Below, in pieces: positions 15,967-25,866 of a stretch of 64,000 nt of DNA (the first letter of the stretch is position 1; each line of letters begins with the position of its first letter). The notes below the pieces were generated by a model. It worked only from the letters and a program-made list of their open reading frames with translations. It had not been told where the DNA came from and did no database searches. The translations under genes and the position numbers were made by a program. This DNA is from Shimia thalassica (GTDB lineage Bacteria > Pseudomonadota > Alphaproteobacteria > Rhodobacterales > Rhodobacteraceae): positions 184,049-248,048 of the forward strand of contig NZ_CYTW01000005.1 of assembly GCF_001458215.1 (NCBI RefSeq), read 5' to 3'.

Positions 15967-17301
15967 ATGCAAAACTATACATTAAAAAAGGGACTGGATA
16001 TTCCGGTCGAAGGCGCCCCAGATCAGACAATAGGCGATGGTCCTGCGATCACGCATGTTGCTGTTTTGGGAGACGACTATATTGGGCTGAAGCCCCGTAT
16101 GGCTGTTAAAGAAGGCGAAGAGGTAAAACTGGGCCAGCCCCTGTTCTGCCACAAGGATGTCGAGGCGGCCCAAATGGTGGCACCGGCAACCGGCAAGGTG
16201 GTCGCGATCAATCGCGGCGCACGGCGCGTCCTGCAAAGCGTTGTCATCGAAATAAGCGATGCTGCTGATGCCGGCGTTGACTTTGGTGGTGTCGGAAATG
16301 CCGAGACCGCAGAAGGCATTGCCGAAAAGCTCTGCGCGGCAGGTCTTTGGACAAGCTTCCGCACCCGTCCGTACTCAAAAATGCCGGTTCCCGGCACGGC
16401 GCCAAAGGCAATCTTTGTCACGGCGATGGAAACGGATCCCTTGTCTGCTGACGCCGCAGTGATCGTAAACGATGCCTCCGAAGCCTTCGCTTCCGGTTTG
16501 GCTGCGGTTTCCAAGCTGACAGAAGGTACAACGTGGTTGTGTCAGGCCCCGGGCGCGCCTCTTGCGGATGTTCCCGGCGTCGAGGTTGCGAGCTTTGATG
16601 GCCCGCACCCTGCCGGACTGGCCGGAACCCATATCCACTTTCTGAGCCCGCTCGCGGGTGATGATCTGGTCTGGACAATCGGATATCAGGACGTGATCGC
16701 AATTGGCCGTCTCATGGAGACCGGGTATCTGGATCCGTCGATGGTTGTGGCGATTTGTGGCCCCGAAGCGGCGAACCCGCGTTTGGTGCGCACACTGCAA
16801 GGGGCCTCGACCGAAGAACTGACCGCAGGCGAGATCAAGACGGGCACGCCACGTGTCATTTCCGGATCGATCCTGTCGGGACGTCACGCACATGGGCCCT
16901 TCGCCTATCTGGGCCGCTTTGCACGTCAGGTTTCGATCATCCGTGAAGACAAGGACCAGACTGTGTTTGGCTGGATCCGCCCCCGCCCCGAAAAATACGC
17001 GGTACAGCCGGTGTTGGCCTCGGCTTTCTCCAAAAAGCTGTTCCCGCTGACGTCAAATATGAATGGTGGCCGCCGCGCCATGGTGCCAACGGGCACTTTT
17101 GAAACGCTGATGCCGCAGGACTATCTGCCAACCCAGCTTTTGCGCGCATTGTTGGTCATGGATACCGATTCCGCCCAGGCACTGGGCGCGCTGGAGCTGG
17201 ATGAAGAAGATCTGGCCCTGTGTGGTTTCGCCTGTCCGGCCAAGTACGAGTACGGCATTGCCCTGCGCGACAGCCTGACCAAGATCGAAAAGGAGGGGTG
17301 A
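15967..17301 (+). CDS. nqrA: Na+-translocating NADH:quinone reductase subunit A
   Basis: A 444-residue peripheral subunit of the sodium-pumping NADH:quinone oxidoreductase. The N-terminus (LKKGLDIPVEGAPDQ) and the barrel-sandwich stretch VKEGEEVKLGQPLFCHKDV, followed by VAPATGKVVAINRG, are diagnostic. NqrA contributes to the quinone site on the cytoplasmic side. It opens a six-gene operon (A to F) with minimal spacing: nqrB begins 3 bases after its stop. The upstream ribosome-binding site is weak (GAACGAAGCGA). Confidence 0.97.
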   Translation: MQNYTLKKGLDIPVEGAPDQTIGDGPAITHVAVLGDDYIGLKPRMAVKEGEEVKLGQPLFCHKDVEAAQMVAPATGKVVAINRGARRVLQSVVIEISDAADAGVDFGGVGNAETAEGIAEKLCAAGLWTSFRTRPYSKMPVPGTAPKAIFVTAMETDPLSADAAVIVNDASEAFASGLAAVSKLTEGTTWLCQAPGAPLADVPGVEVASFDGPHPAGLAGTHIHFLSPLAGDDLVWTIGYQDVIAIGRLMETGYLDPSMVVAICGPEAANPRLVRTLQGASTEELTAGEIKTGTPRVISGSILSGRHAHGPFAYLGRFARQVSIIREDKDQTVFGWIRPRPEKYAVQPVLASAFSKKLFPLTSNMNGGRRAMVPTGTFETLMPQDYLPTQLLRALLVMDTDSAQALGALELDEEDLALCGFACPAKYEYGIALRDSLTKIEKEG

Positions 17302-17304
17302 TGC

Positions 17305-18513
17305 ATGGGTTTGCGTAACTTCTTTGATAATATCGAGCCGCATTTCACCAAAGGTGGCAAATACGAAAAGCTTTTCCCTGTCTACGAGATGGTGGAAAGC
17401 CTGCTTTACACGCCTAAAACGGTCACATCAGTCGCACCTCATGCACGGTCTTTCGTGGATATGAAGCGGATCATGACCTATGTCGTGCTGGCAACCATCC
17501 CCTGTATCCTTTGGGGCATGTACAACACCGGCCTTCAGGCCAACGGCGCGATTGCCGCGCTGGGTGACAGCGCCGCGACAGGGTGGCGTATCGCCATTCT
17601 GCAAGGTCTGGGCATTTCGCTGGATCCGACCAGCATGTTTGCCAATGTTCTGCACGGGTTCCTCTACTTCCTGCCGATATACCTGACGACATTGATCGTC
17701 GGCGGGATTTTCGAAGTGATCTTTGCGACGGTCCGGGGACACGAAGTCAACGAAGGCTTCCTTGTGACCTCGATGCTTTATGTTCTGATCCTGCCTGCAA
17801 GCACACCTCTCTGGCAGGTTGGCTTGGGCATCGCCTTTGGCGTTGTGATCGGCAAAGAGGTCTTTGGCGGTACCGGCAAAAACTTCCTCAACCCGGCCCT
17901 GACAGGACGTGCGTTCCTCTATTTCGCCTATCCTGCGTATATGTCGGGTGACTCGATCTGGACACCTGTAGATGGCTTTTCCGGCGCAACCGCGTTGGGT
18001 GTCTCTGCCGCACAAGGGTTTCAGGCGCTGGCCGCTGAAGGGATCACATGGATGGATGCGTTCTTTGGAACGATCCAGGGGTCGTTCGGGGAAACCTCGA
18101 CACTGGCCTGTCTGATTGGTCTTTGCTTCCTGCTGATCACCAAAATCGCCAACTGGCGCCTGATCGTAGGCTGCCTTGGTGGCATGATCGGCCTTTCGCT
18201 GCTGTTGAACGTGATTGGCTCGGAAACGAACCCGATGTTCGCCATGCCTTGGTACTGGCACCTTGTGCTGGGTGGCTATGCGTTTGGTCTTGTCTTCATG
18301 GTGACAGAGCCGGTTTCCGCCAGCCACACCAACGTGGGCCGCTATATCTATGGTGCGCTGATCGGTGTGATGGTTGTGCTGATCCGTGTGATCAATCCCG
18401 CTTTCCCGGAAGGCATGATGCTTGCCATCCTGTTCGGTAACGTCTTTGCGCCTCTGATCGACTATTTCGTCGTACAGGCCAACATCAAACGGAGGGCGCG
18501 TCGTCATGTCTGA
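17305..18513 (+). CDS. nqrB: Na+-NQR subunit B, flavinylated membrane subunit
   Basis: A 402-residue polytopic membrane protein with about ten hydrophobic helices. The flavinylation motif DGFSGATAL puts the covalently FMN-bearing residue at Thr229, the substrate of the ApbE encoded downstream. NqrB carries much of the Na+ channel and the riboflavin/quinone region. AAGGAGGGG just before ATG 17305 (at the end of nqrA) is a strong ribosome-binding site. The 3' end overlaps nqrC by 8 bases. Confidence 0.97.
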   Translation: MGLRNFFDNIEPHFTKGGKYEKLFPVYEMVESLLYTPKTVTSVAPHARSFVDMKRIMTYVVLATIPCILWGMYNTGLQANGAIAALGDSAATGWRIAILQGLGISLDPTSMFANVLHGFLYFLPIYLTTLIVGGIFEVIFATVRGHEVNEGFLVTSMLYVLILPASTPLWQVGLGIAFGVVIGKEVFGGTGKNFLNPALTGRAFLYFAYPAYMSGDSIWTPVDGFSGATALGVSAAQGFQALAAEGITWMDAFFGTIQGSFGETSTLACLIGLCFLLITKIANWRLIVGCLGGMIGLSLLLNVIGSETNPMFAMPWYWHLVLGGYAFGLVFMVTEPVSASHTNVGRYIYGALIGVMVVLIRVINPAFPEGMMLAILFGNVFAPLIDYFVVQANIKRRARRHV

Positions 18514-19321
18514 TACGCAAACGCCTGATCAACCCAAGGGCGCGATCGCCCGCTTTCTGGCCGCTCCGCCAGACTCTGTTGGGAAAACCATCTTTGTCGC
18601 TGTGGCTTTGTGCCTGTTTGCTTCGATGATCGTATCGGTCGCAGCCGTAAGCCTGCGTCCTGTTCAGGAAGCCAACAAACTGCGCGACAAACAGTTGAAC
18701 GTCCTGCAGGTGTCCGGCGTCTATGAACCGGGCATGAACGTTGCAGAAACCTTTGCCGCGTTCGAACCCAAGGTTCTGGAACTTGCTACGGGTGAGTTCA
18801 CGGATGAATTCGATGCCACCACGTTCGACGATCTGGCCGCAGCGTCTGATCCCGAGCTGAGCGTTGCACTAGGCAACGATCCCGCCGGTATCGGCCGCAA
18901 AGCCAAATACCGTGTTGTCTATCTGTTGAAAGACGACGCCGGTGCGATCGACAAGGTGATCCTGCCGGTCCACGGCTATGGCCTGTGGTCAACACTGTAT
19001 GGCTTCATCGCTCTGGAAGAGAACGGCAACGACATCTTCGGTCTGCAGTTCTATCAGCACGGTGAAACCCCCGGTCTTGGTGCCGAGGTCGACAACCCGC
19101 GCTGGAAATCACTGTGGAGCGGCAAGAAGCTGCGCGATGAAAACGGCGAGATGCAAATCAACGTGTCCAAAGCCCAATCGCCTGCTGGTCCCGACTATCA
19201 CATCGATGCTTTGGCCGGTGCCACACTGACCTCGGTTGGTGTCGATAACCTGGTGAAATTCTGGCTGGGTGACGAAGGCTATGCCGCGTTCCTTGCCAAA
19301 CTGAAAACGGGAGATCTCTGA
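18506..19321 (+). CDS. nqrC: Na+-NQR subunit C, FMN-bearing
   Basis: A 271-residue protein with one N-terminal membrane helix (about residues 27-50) and a periplasmic FMN-binding domain. The flavinylation motif [11 protein letters not shown] places the FMN on Thr240. The conserved [14 protein letters not shown] and [14 protein letters not shown] stretches are normal for the subunit. It receives electrons from the NqrD/E iron centre and passes them to NqrB. It overlaps nqrB by 8 bases and nqrD by one base. Confidence 0.97.
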   Translation: MSDTQTPDQPKGAIARFLAAPPDSVGKTIFVAVALCLFASMIVSVAAVSLRPVQEANKLRDKQLNVLQVSGVYEPGMNVAETFAAFEPKVLELATGEFTDEFDATTFDDLAAASDPELSVALGNDPAGIGRKAKYRVVYLLKDDAGAIDKVILPVHGYGLWSTLYGFIALEENGNDIFGLQFYQHGETPGLGAEVDNPRWKSLWSGKKLRDENGEMQINVSKAQSPAGPDYHIDALAGATLTSVGVDNLVKFWLGDEGYAAFLAKLKTGDL

Positions 19322-19974
19322 TGTCACAAACAAAAAGAGAAATGCTGATCGACCCGTTGGTCGACAACAACCCGATCACCCTTCAGGTGCTGGGTATCTG
19401 TTCGGCGCTGGCGGTGACGTCCTCGTTGCAGGTTGCCTTTGTGATGACGCTGGCGGTGACCTTTGTGACCGCGTTTGCATCGTTCTTCATCTCGATCCTG
19501 CGTAACCAGATTCCCGGCTCGATCCGGATCATCGTCCAGATGGTCATCATCGCGTCGCTGGTGATCCTTGTGGACCAGATCCTCAAAGCCTATGCCTTTG
19601 AAATCTCGAAAACACTGTCGGTATTTGTTGGCCTGATCATCACCAACTGTATCGTGATGGGCCGCGCCGAAGCCTTTGCCATGAAGAACCCGCCTGTCGC
19701 GTCCTTCATCGACGGCATCGGCAACGGGATGGGTTATGGCCTGATCCTGATGCTGGTCGGCTTCATTCGTGAACTGTTCGGCGCCGGATCGCTGTTTGGT
19801 GTGACAATCCTCGAGACCGTGAACAACGGTGGCTGGTACGTCCCCAACGGCATGCTTCTTCTGCCACCTTCTGCGTTCTTCATTATCGGTCTGCTCATCT
19901 GGGGCTTCCGCACATGGAAACCCAAGCAGGTCGAAGAGCGTGAATATAAAATTCAGACGGTGGAGGGGCACTGA
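19321..19974 (+). CDS. nqrD: Na+-NQR subunit D
   Basis: A 217-residue integral membrane protein with six predicted helices, homologous to RnfE. The conserved [20 protein letters not shown] contains the cysteine (TNC) that together with NqrE ligates the intramembrane iron cofactor. The start codon shares a base with the nqrC stop and the end shares one with nqrE, so translation is tightly coupled. Confidence 0.97.
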   Translation: MSQTKREMLIDPLVDNNPITLQVLGICSALAVTSSLQVAFVMTLAVTFVTAFASFFISILRNQIPGSIRIIVQMVIIASLVILVDQILKAYAFEISKTLSVFVGLIITNCIVMGRAEAFAMKNPPVASFIDGIGNGMGYGLILMLVGFIRELFGAGSLFGVTILETVNNGGWYVPNGMLLLPPSAFFIIGLLIWGFRTWKPKQVEEREYKIQTVEGH

Positions 19975-20582
19975 TGGAAGGCCTTATCGCACTGGCCGTA
20001 AAGGCCATCTTTGTTGAAAACCTCGCACTGTCGTTCTTCCTTGGCATGTGTACCTTCATCGCGGTGTCGAAAAAGATCTCGACCGCGCTGGGTCTCGGGA
20101 TTTCGGTTATGGTCGTTCAGGCCATCACCGTACCTGCGAACAACCTGCTGCTGACCTACCTGCTGAAACCGGGTGCGTTGGCTTGGGCCGGGTTCCCAGA
20201 TGTGGATCTGACCTTCCTTGGTCTGATTTCTTACATCGGCGTGATCGCGGCCATGGTGCAAATCCTCGAGATGATCCTGGATAAGTATTTCCCGCCGCTT
20301 TACAACGCGCTGGGGATCTTCCTGCCCCTCATCACAGTGAACTGCGCTATCCTTGGTGGCTCTTTGTTCATGGTCGAGCGGGACTACAACTTTGCCGAAG
20401 CAACCACCTATGGCCTGTCTTCTGGCTTTGGTTGGGCGCTTGCCATCACCGCAATGGCCGGTGTGCGCGAGAAGCTGAAGTATTCTGATGTTCCTGACGG
20501 GCTTCAGGGGCTTGGCATCACCTTCATCACAGCAGGTCTGATGGCGATGGCCTTCATGTCCTTCTCTGGCGTCAAACTGTAA
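19974..20582 (+). CDS. nqrE: Na+-NQR subunit E
   Basis: A 202-residue six-helix membrane subunit homologous to Rnf[21 protein letters not shown] near the N-terminus and [13 protein letters not shown] mid-protein hold the two cysteines, Cys in LGMC and in VNC, expected to take part in the shared iron centre with NqrD. NqrM, encoded 3.3 kb downstream, is thought to deliver that iron. A 13-base gap separates it from nqrF. Confidence 0.97.
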   Translation: MEGLIALAVKAIFVENLALSFFLGMCTFIAVSKKISTALGLGISVMVVQAITVPANNLLLTYLLKPGALAWAGFPDVDLTFLGLISYIGVIAAMVQILEMILDKYFPPLYNALGIFLPLITVNCAILGGSLFMVERDYNFAEATTYGLSSGFGWALAITAMAGVREKLKYSDVPDGLQGLGITFITAGLMAMAFMSFSGVKL

Positions 20583-20595
20583 GGGGGCCGATACT

Positions 20596-21816
20596 ATGGA
20601 AACGTTTTCTCTGGGTGTCATCCTTTTCACCCTCATCGTTCTTGCTCTGGTGACGCTGATCCTCGTGGCACGTTCGCGTCTGGTTTCGACCGGCGACGTC
20701 CAGATCACGATCAACGGCGAAAAGACCATTTCGGTACCGGCTGGCGGCAAACTGCTCCAGACACTGGCGGCTGAAAAGCTCTTTGTTCCGTCCGCCTGTG
20801 GCGGCGGGGGCACCTGCGCGCAGTGTCGCGTCAAGGTGCATTCGGGGGGCGGGTCGATCCTGCCCACCGAAGAAAGCCACATCACCAAGCGTGAAGCCTC
20901 TTGTGGTGACCGTCTGTCGTGTCAGGTGGCCGTCAAACAGGATATGGACATCGAAGTCCCCGAAGAAGTGTTCGGCGTGAAAAAGTGGGAATGCACCGTG
21001 CGTTCCAACGATAACGTCGCGACCTTCATCAAGGCGCTGGTTCTGGACCTGCCCGAAGGCGAGGATGTTAACTTCCGCGCGGGTGGCTATATCCAGATCG
21101 AAGCGCCTGCACACGAATTGAAATACACCGAATTTGATATTCAGGAAGAGTATCGCGAAGATTGGGACAAGTTCAATTTGTGGCAGTACGACTCGAAGGT
21201 GACCTTGCCTGTTGAACGTGCGTATTCGATGGCCAACTACCCCGAAGAGCGCGGTATGATCATGTTGAACGTGCGTGTGGCTTCGCCACCTCCCGGATCA
21301 ACGGGCATCCCTGCCGGCGAGATGTCGTCGTATATCTTTAACCTGAAACCAGGTGACAAGGTGACGATCTCTGGTCCCTTCGGCGAGTTCTTTGCACGTG
21401 AAACCGAAAAAGAGATGGTCTTTATCGGTGGTGGTGCCGGTATGGCGCCTATGCGTTCGCACATCTTTGATCAGCTGAAGCGTCTGAACTCCAACCGCAA
21501 GATCAGCTTCTGGTATGGTGCGCGTTCGAAGAAAGAGATGTTCTTTGTCGAAGACTTTGACGGTCTGGCAGCAGAGAACCCCAACTTTGATTGGCATGTT
21601 GCCCTGTCCGATCCTCAGCCCGACGATGATTGGGATGGTTTGACCGGCTTCATTCACAACGTGCTGTACGAACAATATCTCAAGGATCACCCGAACCCTG
21701 AAGATTGCGAATTCTACATGTGTGGTCCGCCCATCATGAACCAATCCGTGATCAACATGCTGTTGGACATGGGTGTGGATCGCGAAGACATCATGTTGGA
21801 TGACTTTGGCGGATAA
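20596..21816 (+). CDS. nqrF: Na+-NQR subunit F, NADH dehydrogenase module
   Basis: A 406-residue electron-input subunit. It has an N-terminal membrane helix (about 5-25) and a 2Fe-2S ferredoxin domain with ligands Cys68, Cys74, Cys77 and Cys109. An FAD-binding domain carries [11 protein letters not shown], and an NADH-binding Rossmann domain carries [13 protein letters not shown] and ends in CGPP. It takes hydride from NADH, passes electrons through FAD and 2Fe-2S, and hands them to NqrD/E. It is the last gene of the operon and is followed by an intrinsic terminator. Confidence 0.98.
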   Translation: METFSLGVILFTLIVLALVTLILVARSRLVSTGDVQITINGEKTISVPAGGKLLQTLAAEKLFVPSACGGGGTCAQCRVKVHSGGGSILPTEESHITKREASCGDRLSCQVAVKQDMDIEVPEEVFGVKKWECTVRSNDNVATFIKALVLDLPEGEDVNFRAGGYIQIEAPAHELKYTEFDIQEEYREDWDKFNLWQYDSKVTLPVERAYSMANYPEERGMIMLNVRVASPPPGSTGIPAGEMSSYIFNLKPGDKVTISGPFGEFFARETEKEMVFIGGGAGMAPMRSHIFDQLKRLNSNRKISFWYGARSKKEMFFVEDFDGLAAENPNFDWHVALSDPQPDDDWDGLTGFIHNVLYEQYLKDHPNPEDCEFYMCGPPIMNQSVINMLLDMGVDREDIMLDDFGG

Positions 21817-21836
21817 TCCGGAAAGAATTTGAAACG

Positions 21837-21865
21837 GGGCGGCTTTCGAGCCGCCCTTATTCTTT
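21837..21865 (+). terminator. Intrinsic terminator of the nqr operon
   Basis: The 8-base stem GGGCGGCT/AGCCGCCC closes a TTCG tetraloop (21837-21856) and is followed by TTATTCTTT, 20 bases after the nqrF stop. Confidence 0.9.
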
Positions 21866-21883
21866 GGCAGAGGCCCGCAAAAG

Positions 21884-21925
21884 GTAAGGCCCGGACACAG
21901 TGTTGTGCGCCGGGCCTTACTGATT
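21884..21925. terminator. Second, bidirectional hairpin between nqrF and the CBS gene
   Basis: GTAAGGCCCGG (21884-21894) pairs with CCGGGCCTTAC (21910-21920). On the plus strand TGATTTT follows; on the minus strand the hairpin is followed by CTTTTGC. It sits 40 bases beyond the stop of the convergent CBS gene and probably terminates it too. Confidence 0.75.
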
Positions 21926-21960
21926 TTCGAAGTACCCTCTCTCAAGGGCGGTTGTCAGAC

Positions 21961-22497
21961 CTAGCCGACAATCATCTGCTTCATTTTGAGCGCTTCATAT
22001 TCCAGCTCGGTCAGGCGGAAATTGACGACATCACCCACGGTGATCATGCCAACAAGCGAAGTGCCATCCATGACGGGCATGTGGCGGAATTTACCTTCTG
22101 TCATACGCTTTAGAACGTCGATCATGCTGTCTGCCGGCGCGCAGGTCAGAACATCTTTGGTCATCAGGTCCTCGACGGCCTGAGGCAGCGTCTGGCCGGG
22201 GGTGTCTGCCATGCGGCGCACGATATCGCGTTCAGATAGAATCCCGAGAACGGCGCGGTTCTGATCAGTCACGACAACGGCTCCGATGCCTTTGTCCCGC
22301 AGAATGGTCACAACCGTCGAAATGGTGTCATTGGGGCGTACCGTAATGACGTCATTGCCTTTTTCATCCAGCAATTTGGAAATTGTGGTGGTGGATGAGG
22401 CTAGATTCGATTGCGATGTCTGGCTATAGGTCTTTTCGGATTTGTCCCCTTGGGACGGGGACTGGTAAGAGCTTGGTGCCAATGTCTTCTCCTCCAT
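21961..22497 (-). CDS. CBS-domain-pair protein
   Basis: A 178-residue protein with two tandem CBS motifs (about residues 45-100 and 110-165), for example VITVRPNDTISTVVTILRD and VLTCAPADSMIDVLKRM, each ending in VVTD or VGMITVGDVV. Such pairs bind adenine nucleotides. The first 38 residues are low-complexity Ser/Gln/Thr-rich. The ATG at 22497 has no ribosome-binding site, whereas GGAGGAG lies just inside the frame, 6 bases before a TTG (22482), so the true start may be that TTG (173 residues). It sits between nqrF and apbE but is divergent from apbE; a role in regulating NQR is possible but not shown. Confidence 0.9.
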   Translation of the reverse strand: MEEKTLAPSSYQSPSQGDKSEKTYSQTSQSNLASSTTTISKLLDEKGNDVITVRPNDTISTVVTILRDKGIGAVVVTDQNRAVLGILSERDIVRRMADTPGQTLPQAVEDLMTKDVLTCAPADSMIDVLKRMTEGKFRHMPVMDGTSLVGMITVGDVVNFRLTELEYEALKMKQMIVG

Positions 22498-22589
22498 TTT
22501 AGCGCGCTGACAAGACCATCTTAGCGACGCATCTTGATCTGACTAGTGGTTTTTCCGCCTAAAGGGTTGGAAGCCGGAGAGAAAACGCA

Positions 22590-22775
22590 ATGAACGACCT
22601 TTATCTGACTCCTTTGACCGGCTCTATTCTGGTGTTTCTTGTGGTCGTTTGTGGCCACCGCTTTCGCAAGGCATGGAAAGAGCAATATCCGGGCTGGCAA
22701 AAGCGCGCTTGGATGTACGGTGTGCCCGCTCTGGTTGGTCTTTTAATGCTGGGATTTGTGCCCCTCGAATTCTAG
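22590..22775 (+). CDS. Small two-helix membrane protein upstream of apbE
   Basis: A 61-residue protein. A hydrophobic stretch spans about residues 6-21 (TGSILVFLVVVCGH), a basic amphipathic middle follows (RKAWKEQYPGWQKRAW), and a second hydrophobic helix covers 44-58. GGAGAG lies 8 bases before the ATG. It is codirectional with apbE and nqrM and 87 bases ahead of apbE. I do not recognise a named family. Its position among NQR maturation genes and its proper ribosome-binding site support a real gene. Confidence 0.65.
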   Translation: MNDLYLTPLTGSILVFLVVVCGHRFRKAWKEQYPGWQKRAWMYGVPALVGLLMLGFVPLEF

Positions 22776-22862
22776 GCAAACCGGCGCTGGTGCGACGCGG
22801 GCACGGTTTGACTCGGGACGCGTCGGGTGGCATATGTCGCTGCGATTTACAGGAGCCCCGAC

Positions 22863-23891
22863 ATGATCCGTTGGACCCCCATTGCCGCCGTTGTTTTTTT
22901 GTCTGGTTGCCTTTTCGAAGAGACGCCGGAAGTTGTCCGTTTTTCGGGCAAAACCATGGGCACGACCTATAACATCACCGCCATCGGAGTGGACCTTGAC
23001 GAAGAGGCGCTGAGCGCCAGCATCGAGGCGACACTCAAGGATGTGAACGGCAAAATGTCGAACTGGGACCCCGAGTCCGAGGTGTCGACCTTTTCAAAAT
23101 CGACAAGCACCCTGCCGCAAACGGTTTCTGCTGACTTTGCCAAGGTCATGAGTGCCGCAGGCGAGGTGCATGTGGTCAGCGGCGGACAGTTTGACGTCAC
23201 GCTTGGACCGCTTATCGAACTTTGGGGATTTGGCCCGCGCAAGCCCGAAGATCCGATTCCGTCGGATGAGGCGATCAACGAAGCCCTGACAGGTGTCGGA
23301 CAGGCACGTCTTCTGGATCTGGACCCCGCCGCGCCAAGTCTGGCCAAAGCGGCCCCCGAGGTTGGCATCAACCTGTCGGCCATTGCCAAAGGGTTCGGGA
23401 TTGATGCGGTCTCTGCGGTTCTGCAAGACGCCGGTATCGAAAACTTCATGGTCGAAATCGGCGGCGACCTCTTTGCCGAGGGCAAGAACGACAAGGGCGA
23501 TCCATGGCGGATCGGCATCGAGACCCCAGAAGCGGGTGGTCAAGGCGGGCTCGAGCTGATCGTTCCGGTCAGCAACACCGGCATGGCGACATCCGGAGAC
23601 TACCGCAACTTTTTCGAGCAGGATGGCATCCGCTATTCGCACATCATTGATCCGACCACCGGCCGCCCGATCACACACCGCACCACGTCTGTCACCGTTT
23701 TGGCGGAAAACGGGATGCTCGCGGATGCCTGGGCCACGGCGATGCTTGTTCTTGGTCAAGAACGCGGCATGAAGATCGCGAATGATCACAATCTTGCGGT
23801 GTTCTTCATTTCACGCAGTGCAAATGCCGACGCGGAAGATTATATCACCACTCAAAGCGACAGCTTCGCCGCCGCACAGTCGGTCGACTAA
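22863..23891 (+). CDS. apbE: FAD:protein FMN transferase (ApbE), lipoprotein
   Basis: A 342-residue lipoprotein. The signal peptide ends in the lipobox LSGC (Cys17), so it is anchored on the periplasmic side of a membrane. The catalytic domain shows FSGKTMGTTYNIT, MSNWDPESEVSTFSK, the INLSAIAKGFGIDAVSA segment and VEIGGDLFAEG. It transfers FMN from FAD to threonine in S/T-G-A-T motifs, here NqrB Thr229 and NqrC Thr240. ATG 22863 has CAGGAG upstream; the open frame extends 12 codons further without a signal peptide. It is followed 18 bases later by nqrM. Confidence 0.96.
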   Translation: MIRWTPIAAVVFLSGCLFEETPEVVRFSGKTMGTTYNITAIGVDLDEEALSASIEATLKDVNGKMSNWDPESEVSTFSKSTSTLPQTVSADFAKVMSAAGEVHVVSGGQFDVTLGPLIELWGFGPRKPEDPIPSDEAINEALTGVGQARLLDLDPAAPSLAKAAPEVGINLSAIAKGFGIDAVSAVLQDAGIENFMVEIGGDLFAEGKNDKGDPWRIGIETPEAGGQGGLELIVPVSNTGMATSGDYRNFFEQDGIRYSHIIDPTTGRPITHRTTSVTVLAENGMLADAWATAMLVLGQERGMKIANDHNLAVFFISRSANADAEDYITTQSDSFAAAQSVD

Positions 23892-23909
23892 GACACAGGA
23901 GACTACATC

Positions 23910-24146
23910 ATGAGCACCTTTATTCTGGCTTTTATTCTGCTGGGTCTGGTCATGCTGGGCATGAGCCTCGGGGTTATGCTGATGGGCAAAACCATCAAGG
24001 GCAGCTGTGGCGGTCTTAACGCGATCTCGGGCGCTGACAAATGTGTGGTGTGTTCCAAAGATGTGGACCCCAACAGCCCTCTCAAAGACAAGCTGATGTG
24101 CAAACGCCAGCGCGAAATGCTGGAACGCATGCAGGCCGAAGGCTAA
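23910..24146 (+). CDS. nqrM: Na+-NQR maturation factor NqrM
   Basis: A 78-residue protein (DUF539) with one N-terminal membrane helix (residues 4-25) followed by a cysteine cluster: Cys33 in GSCGGL, Cys45 and Cys48 in KCVVC, and Cys64. NqrM is required for assembly of the Fe centre between NqrD and NqrE. CAGGAG lies before the ATG. Together with apbE it completes the set of accessory genes needed for a functional NQR. Confidence 0.96.
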   Translation: MSTFILAFILLGLVMLGMSLGVMLMGKTIKGSCGGLNAISGADKCVVCSKDVDPNSPLKDKLMCKRQREMLERMQAEG

Positions 24147-24175
24147 GAACCCACGGTTTTGGACATGGTTTGATC

Positions 24176-24199
24176 AGGCGGCTTCGGGGCCGCCTTTTT
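24176..24199 (+). terminator. Terminator after nqrM
   Basis: AGGCGGC (24176-24182), loop TTCGGG, GCCGCCT (24189-24195) and a TTTTT run. It ends the apbE-nqrM unit a few bases before the stop of the convergent siderophore-interacting protein gene. Confidence 0.9.
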
Positions 24200-24204
24200 G
24201 CTGT

Positions 24205-25272
24205 TCAACGGCCTTTGGGCGACCAGAAGGCGACGATATAAGATGTGCCCGGCGTGCCCGAGGGGAAGCGGGATTTGACCGACTTGCGCAACAGGTCAAC
24301 CTCATTTGATCCGGCCGCGAACCACAGGAAATGGTCTGGGCTTCGGGCCTGACAGTCGCGCGCCGCATCCGACAGCGCGCCTTCTGCCAAGGGCACCCAT
24401 TCAACGACGAAACCGGCATGGTCCGGCATCGGATAGGTCGCTCGTGTCTGGACATCACCTTTGAGGAAAACGCGCCCTTTTGCCTCTGCTGGCAAGCTTT
24501 CCAAAAAACGCGCCACGGCGGGCAATCCGGTTTCATCTGCGAACAGGTTGAGGTTCAGCGCATCGGGAATGCCGCCACCAGAAGGCCCTGTGAAAAACAC
24601 CACATCGTCCCGTTGGGCATGTTCTGCCCAGTGCTCTGTCCGGCTTGCCACGTGACGAAACACATCAAAGGTCAAAAGACCCTGCGGCCTGTCCAGTGCA
24701 CGCACGGTATAAACAGGGCGATGCGGTGCCTGATCACCTGTGGGCCATGTCAGTACGCCGTTTTGGGCCACTGTTGGCAAGGTGAGTGGCGCCTCTGCGG
24801 TCGGGGGCAGGAACAGACGAAAATGAATGGATGTATCGGAAAACGCTTCAAGCGTTTCACATCGAACCAACACACGCAGAAAGGTGCTCCCAAGTGACGT
24901 GACTGACACCACTTGGGCGCGGTGCAGGGTCGGTGGCTGGCGGGCTGTATCAGGCGCGTCAGACCAGCATAGCGCCTCTGCGGCTTTGGTCGACATAGCA
25001 GCGATCAATTGCACGACGCTTTCGCGCAATTCCTGAAGGTTTTGGGCGGTTTCGGATGCGATCTGTAGGCGCACACCGGTTTGGGACGCGGCAATGCAGA
25101 TACCGCCTGAAACCGTCAGAACAGTTATGGTGCGTGGCTGGTGTTGCTCTTTCACGGCCAGATCAAACGATCCGGCCAGTTCCAGAAGCTTTAAACGCAC
25201 CGCGTCAAACGGCACATCGATAACACCCGATTGCGCAGAAAACGGAAGGTCGTGCAGAGCGGTCATGCCCAA
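24205..25272 (-). CDS. Siderophore-interacting protein (ferric-chelate reductase) with N-terminal DUF2218 domain
   Basis: A 355-residue protein. Residues 8-95 fit DUF2218. About 112-225 form a ferredoxin-reductase-like FAD-binding domain (THRAQVVSVTSLGSTFLRVLV, then RPVYTVRALD, the RxYTxR flavin motif). About 232-352 form the SIP NAD(P)H-binding domain (FTGPSGGG, LKGDVQTRATYP, WFAAGSNEVDLLR). The family reduces ferric siderophores or haem-type iron in the cytoplasm. No siderophore transporter is adjacent, and the DUF983 gene lies 12 bases downstream of its own end on the same strand. Start may be Met1 or Met3 (MGMTAL). Confidence 0.9.
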   Translation of the reverse strand: MGMTALHDLPFSAQSGVIDVPFDAVRLKLLELAGSFDLAVKEQHQPRTITVLTVSGGICIAASQTGVRLQIASETAQNLQELRESVVQLIAAMSTKAAEALCWSDAPDTARQPPTLHRAQVVSVTSLGSTFLRVLVRCETLEAFSDTSIHFRLFLPPTAEAPLTLPTVAQNGVLTWPTGDQAPHRPVYTVRALDRPQGLLTFDVFRHVASRTEHWAEHAQRDDVVFFTGPSGGGIPDALNLNLFADETGLPAVARFLESLPAEAKGRVFLKGDVQTRATYPMPDHAGFVVEWVPLAEGALSDAARDCQARSPDHFLWFAAGSNEVDLLRKSVKSRFPSGTPGTSYIVAFWSPKGR

Positions 25273-25284
25273 ACGCGGGTGCGC

Positions 25285-25662
25285 CTAGAACCCGTGCATC
25301 CGCTTGGCCCATTGATAGGCCACAACAAAACCCTTCATGCGTGGCAAAAGGAACAAAGACGCGGCAATCGTCAGCGCCCCCATGCCCAAGGCCAGCTCAA
25401 GAGGTTCGGGCCGGAACTTTACAAACACAAAGTGCAAAGCAAAGCCAAGGATGTGACCGACCAACAAAATCGTCAGATACGCCGGACCATCGTCGGCCCG
25501 CTGATGTGACAGGTCTTCGCCGCATTCCGAGCAGGAATCATTCACTTTGAGGTAGCTGTGCAGCAATTTGCCCTCACCGCAGTTGGGGCATTTCAAACGC
25601 AGGCCCTTGGCAATAGCGGGTCCCAAAGGACGCTCGAGCGGTGGTGCAAACATGTCAGTCAT
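25285..25662 (-). CDS. DUF983 membrane protein with zinc-ribbon-like cysteines
   Basis: A 125-residue protein with CPNC (Cys25, Cys28) and CSEC (Cys44, Cys47) forming a probable zinc ribbon, then two membrane helices (about 63-83 and 91-110), the standard DUF983 layout. The frame opens at 25686, but GGAGG lies 6 bases before the ATG at 25662 (MTDMFAPPLERPLG), so the shorter form is chosen. The function of DUF983 is unknown. It is just upstream of the siderophore-interacting protein gene on the same strand. Confidence 0.88.
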   Translation of the reverse strand: MTDMFAPPLERPLGPAIAKGLRLKCPNCGEGKLLHSYLKVNDSCSECGEDLSHQRADDGPAYLTILLVGHILGFALHFVFVKFRPEPLELALGMGALTIAASLFLLPRMKGFVVAYQWAKRMHGF

Positions 25663-25866
25663 GGAAACCTCCAAAGGATCACTCATTGCGGGTTAGACCG
25701 ATTCCAAAGTGATTGCAATCTAGGCGATACGCCGTGCGCTGCGATGACGCGTGACCCAAAGGCCATCTGACGTTTCGTCCAACATCGCAATTCTGGTCCA
25801 TGCGGGCTGTGCGGGCGACCTGTGCGCATTTATGCTGCCAGAACCAAATCCAGAGTTCAGTGAAAC

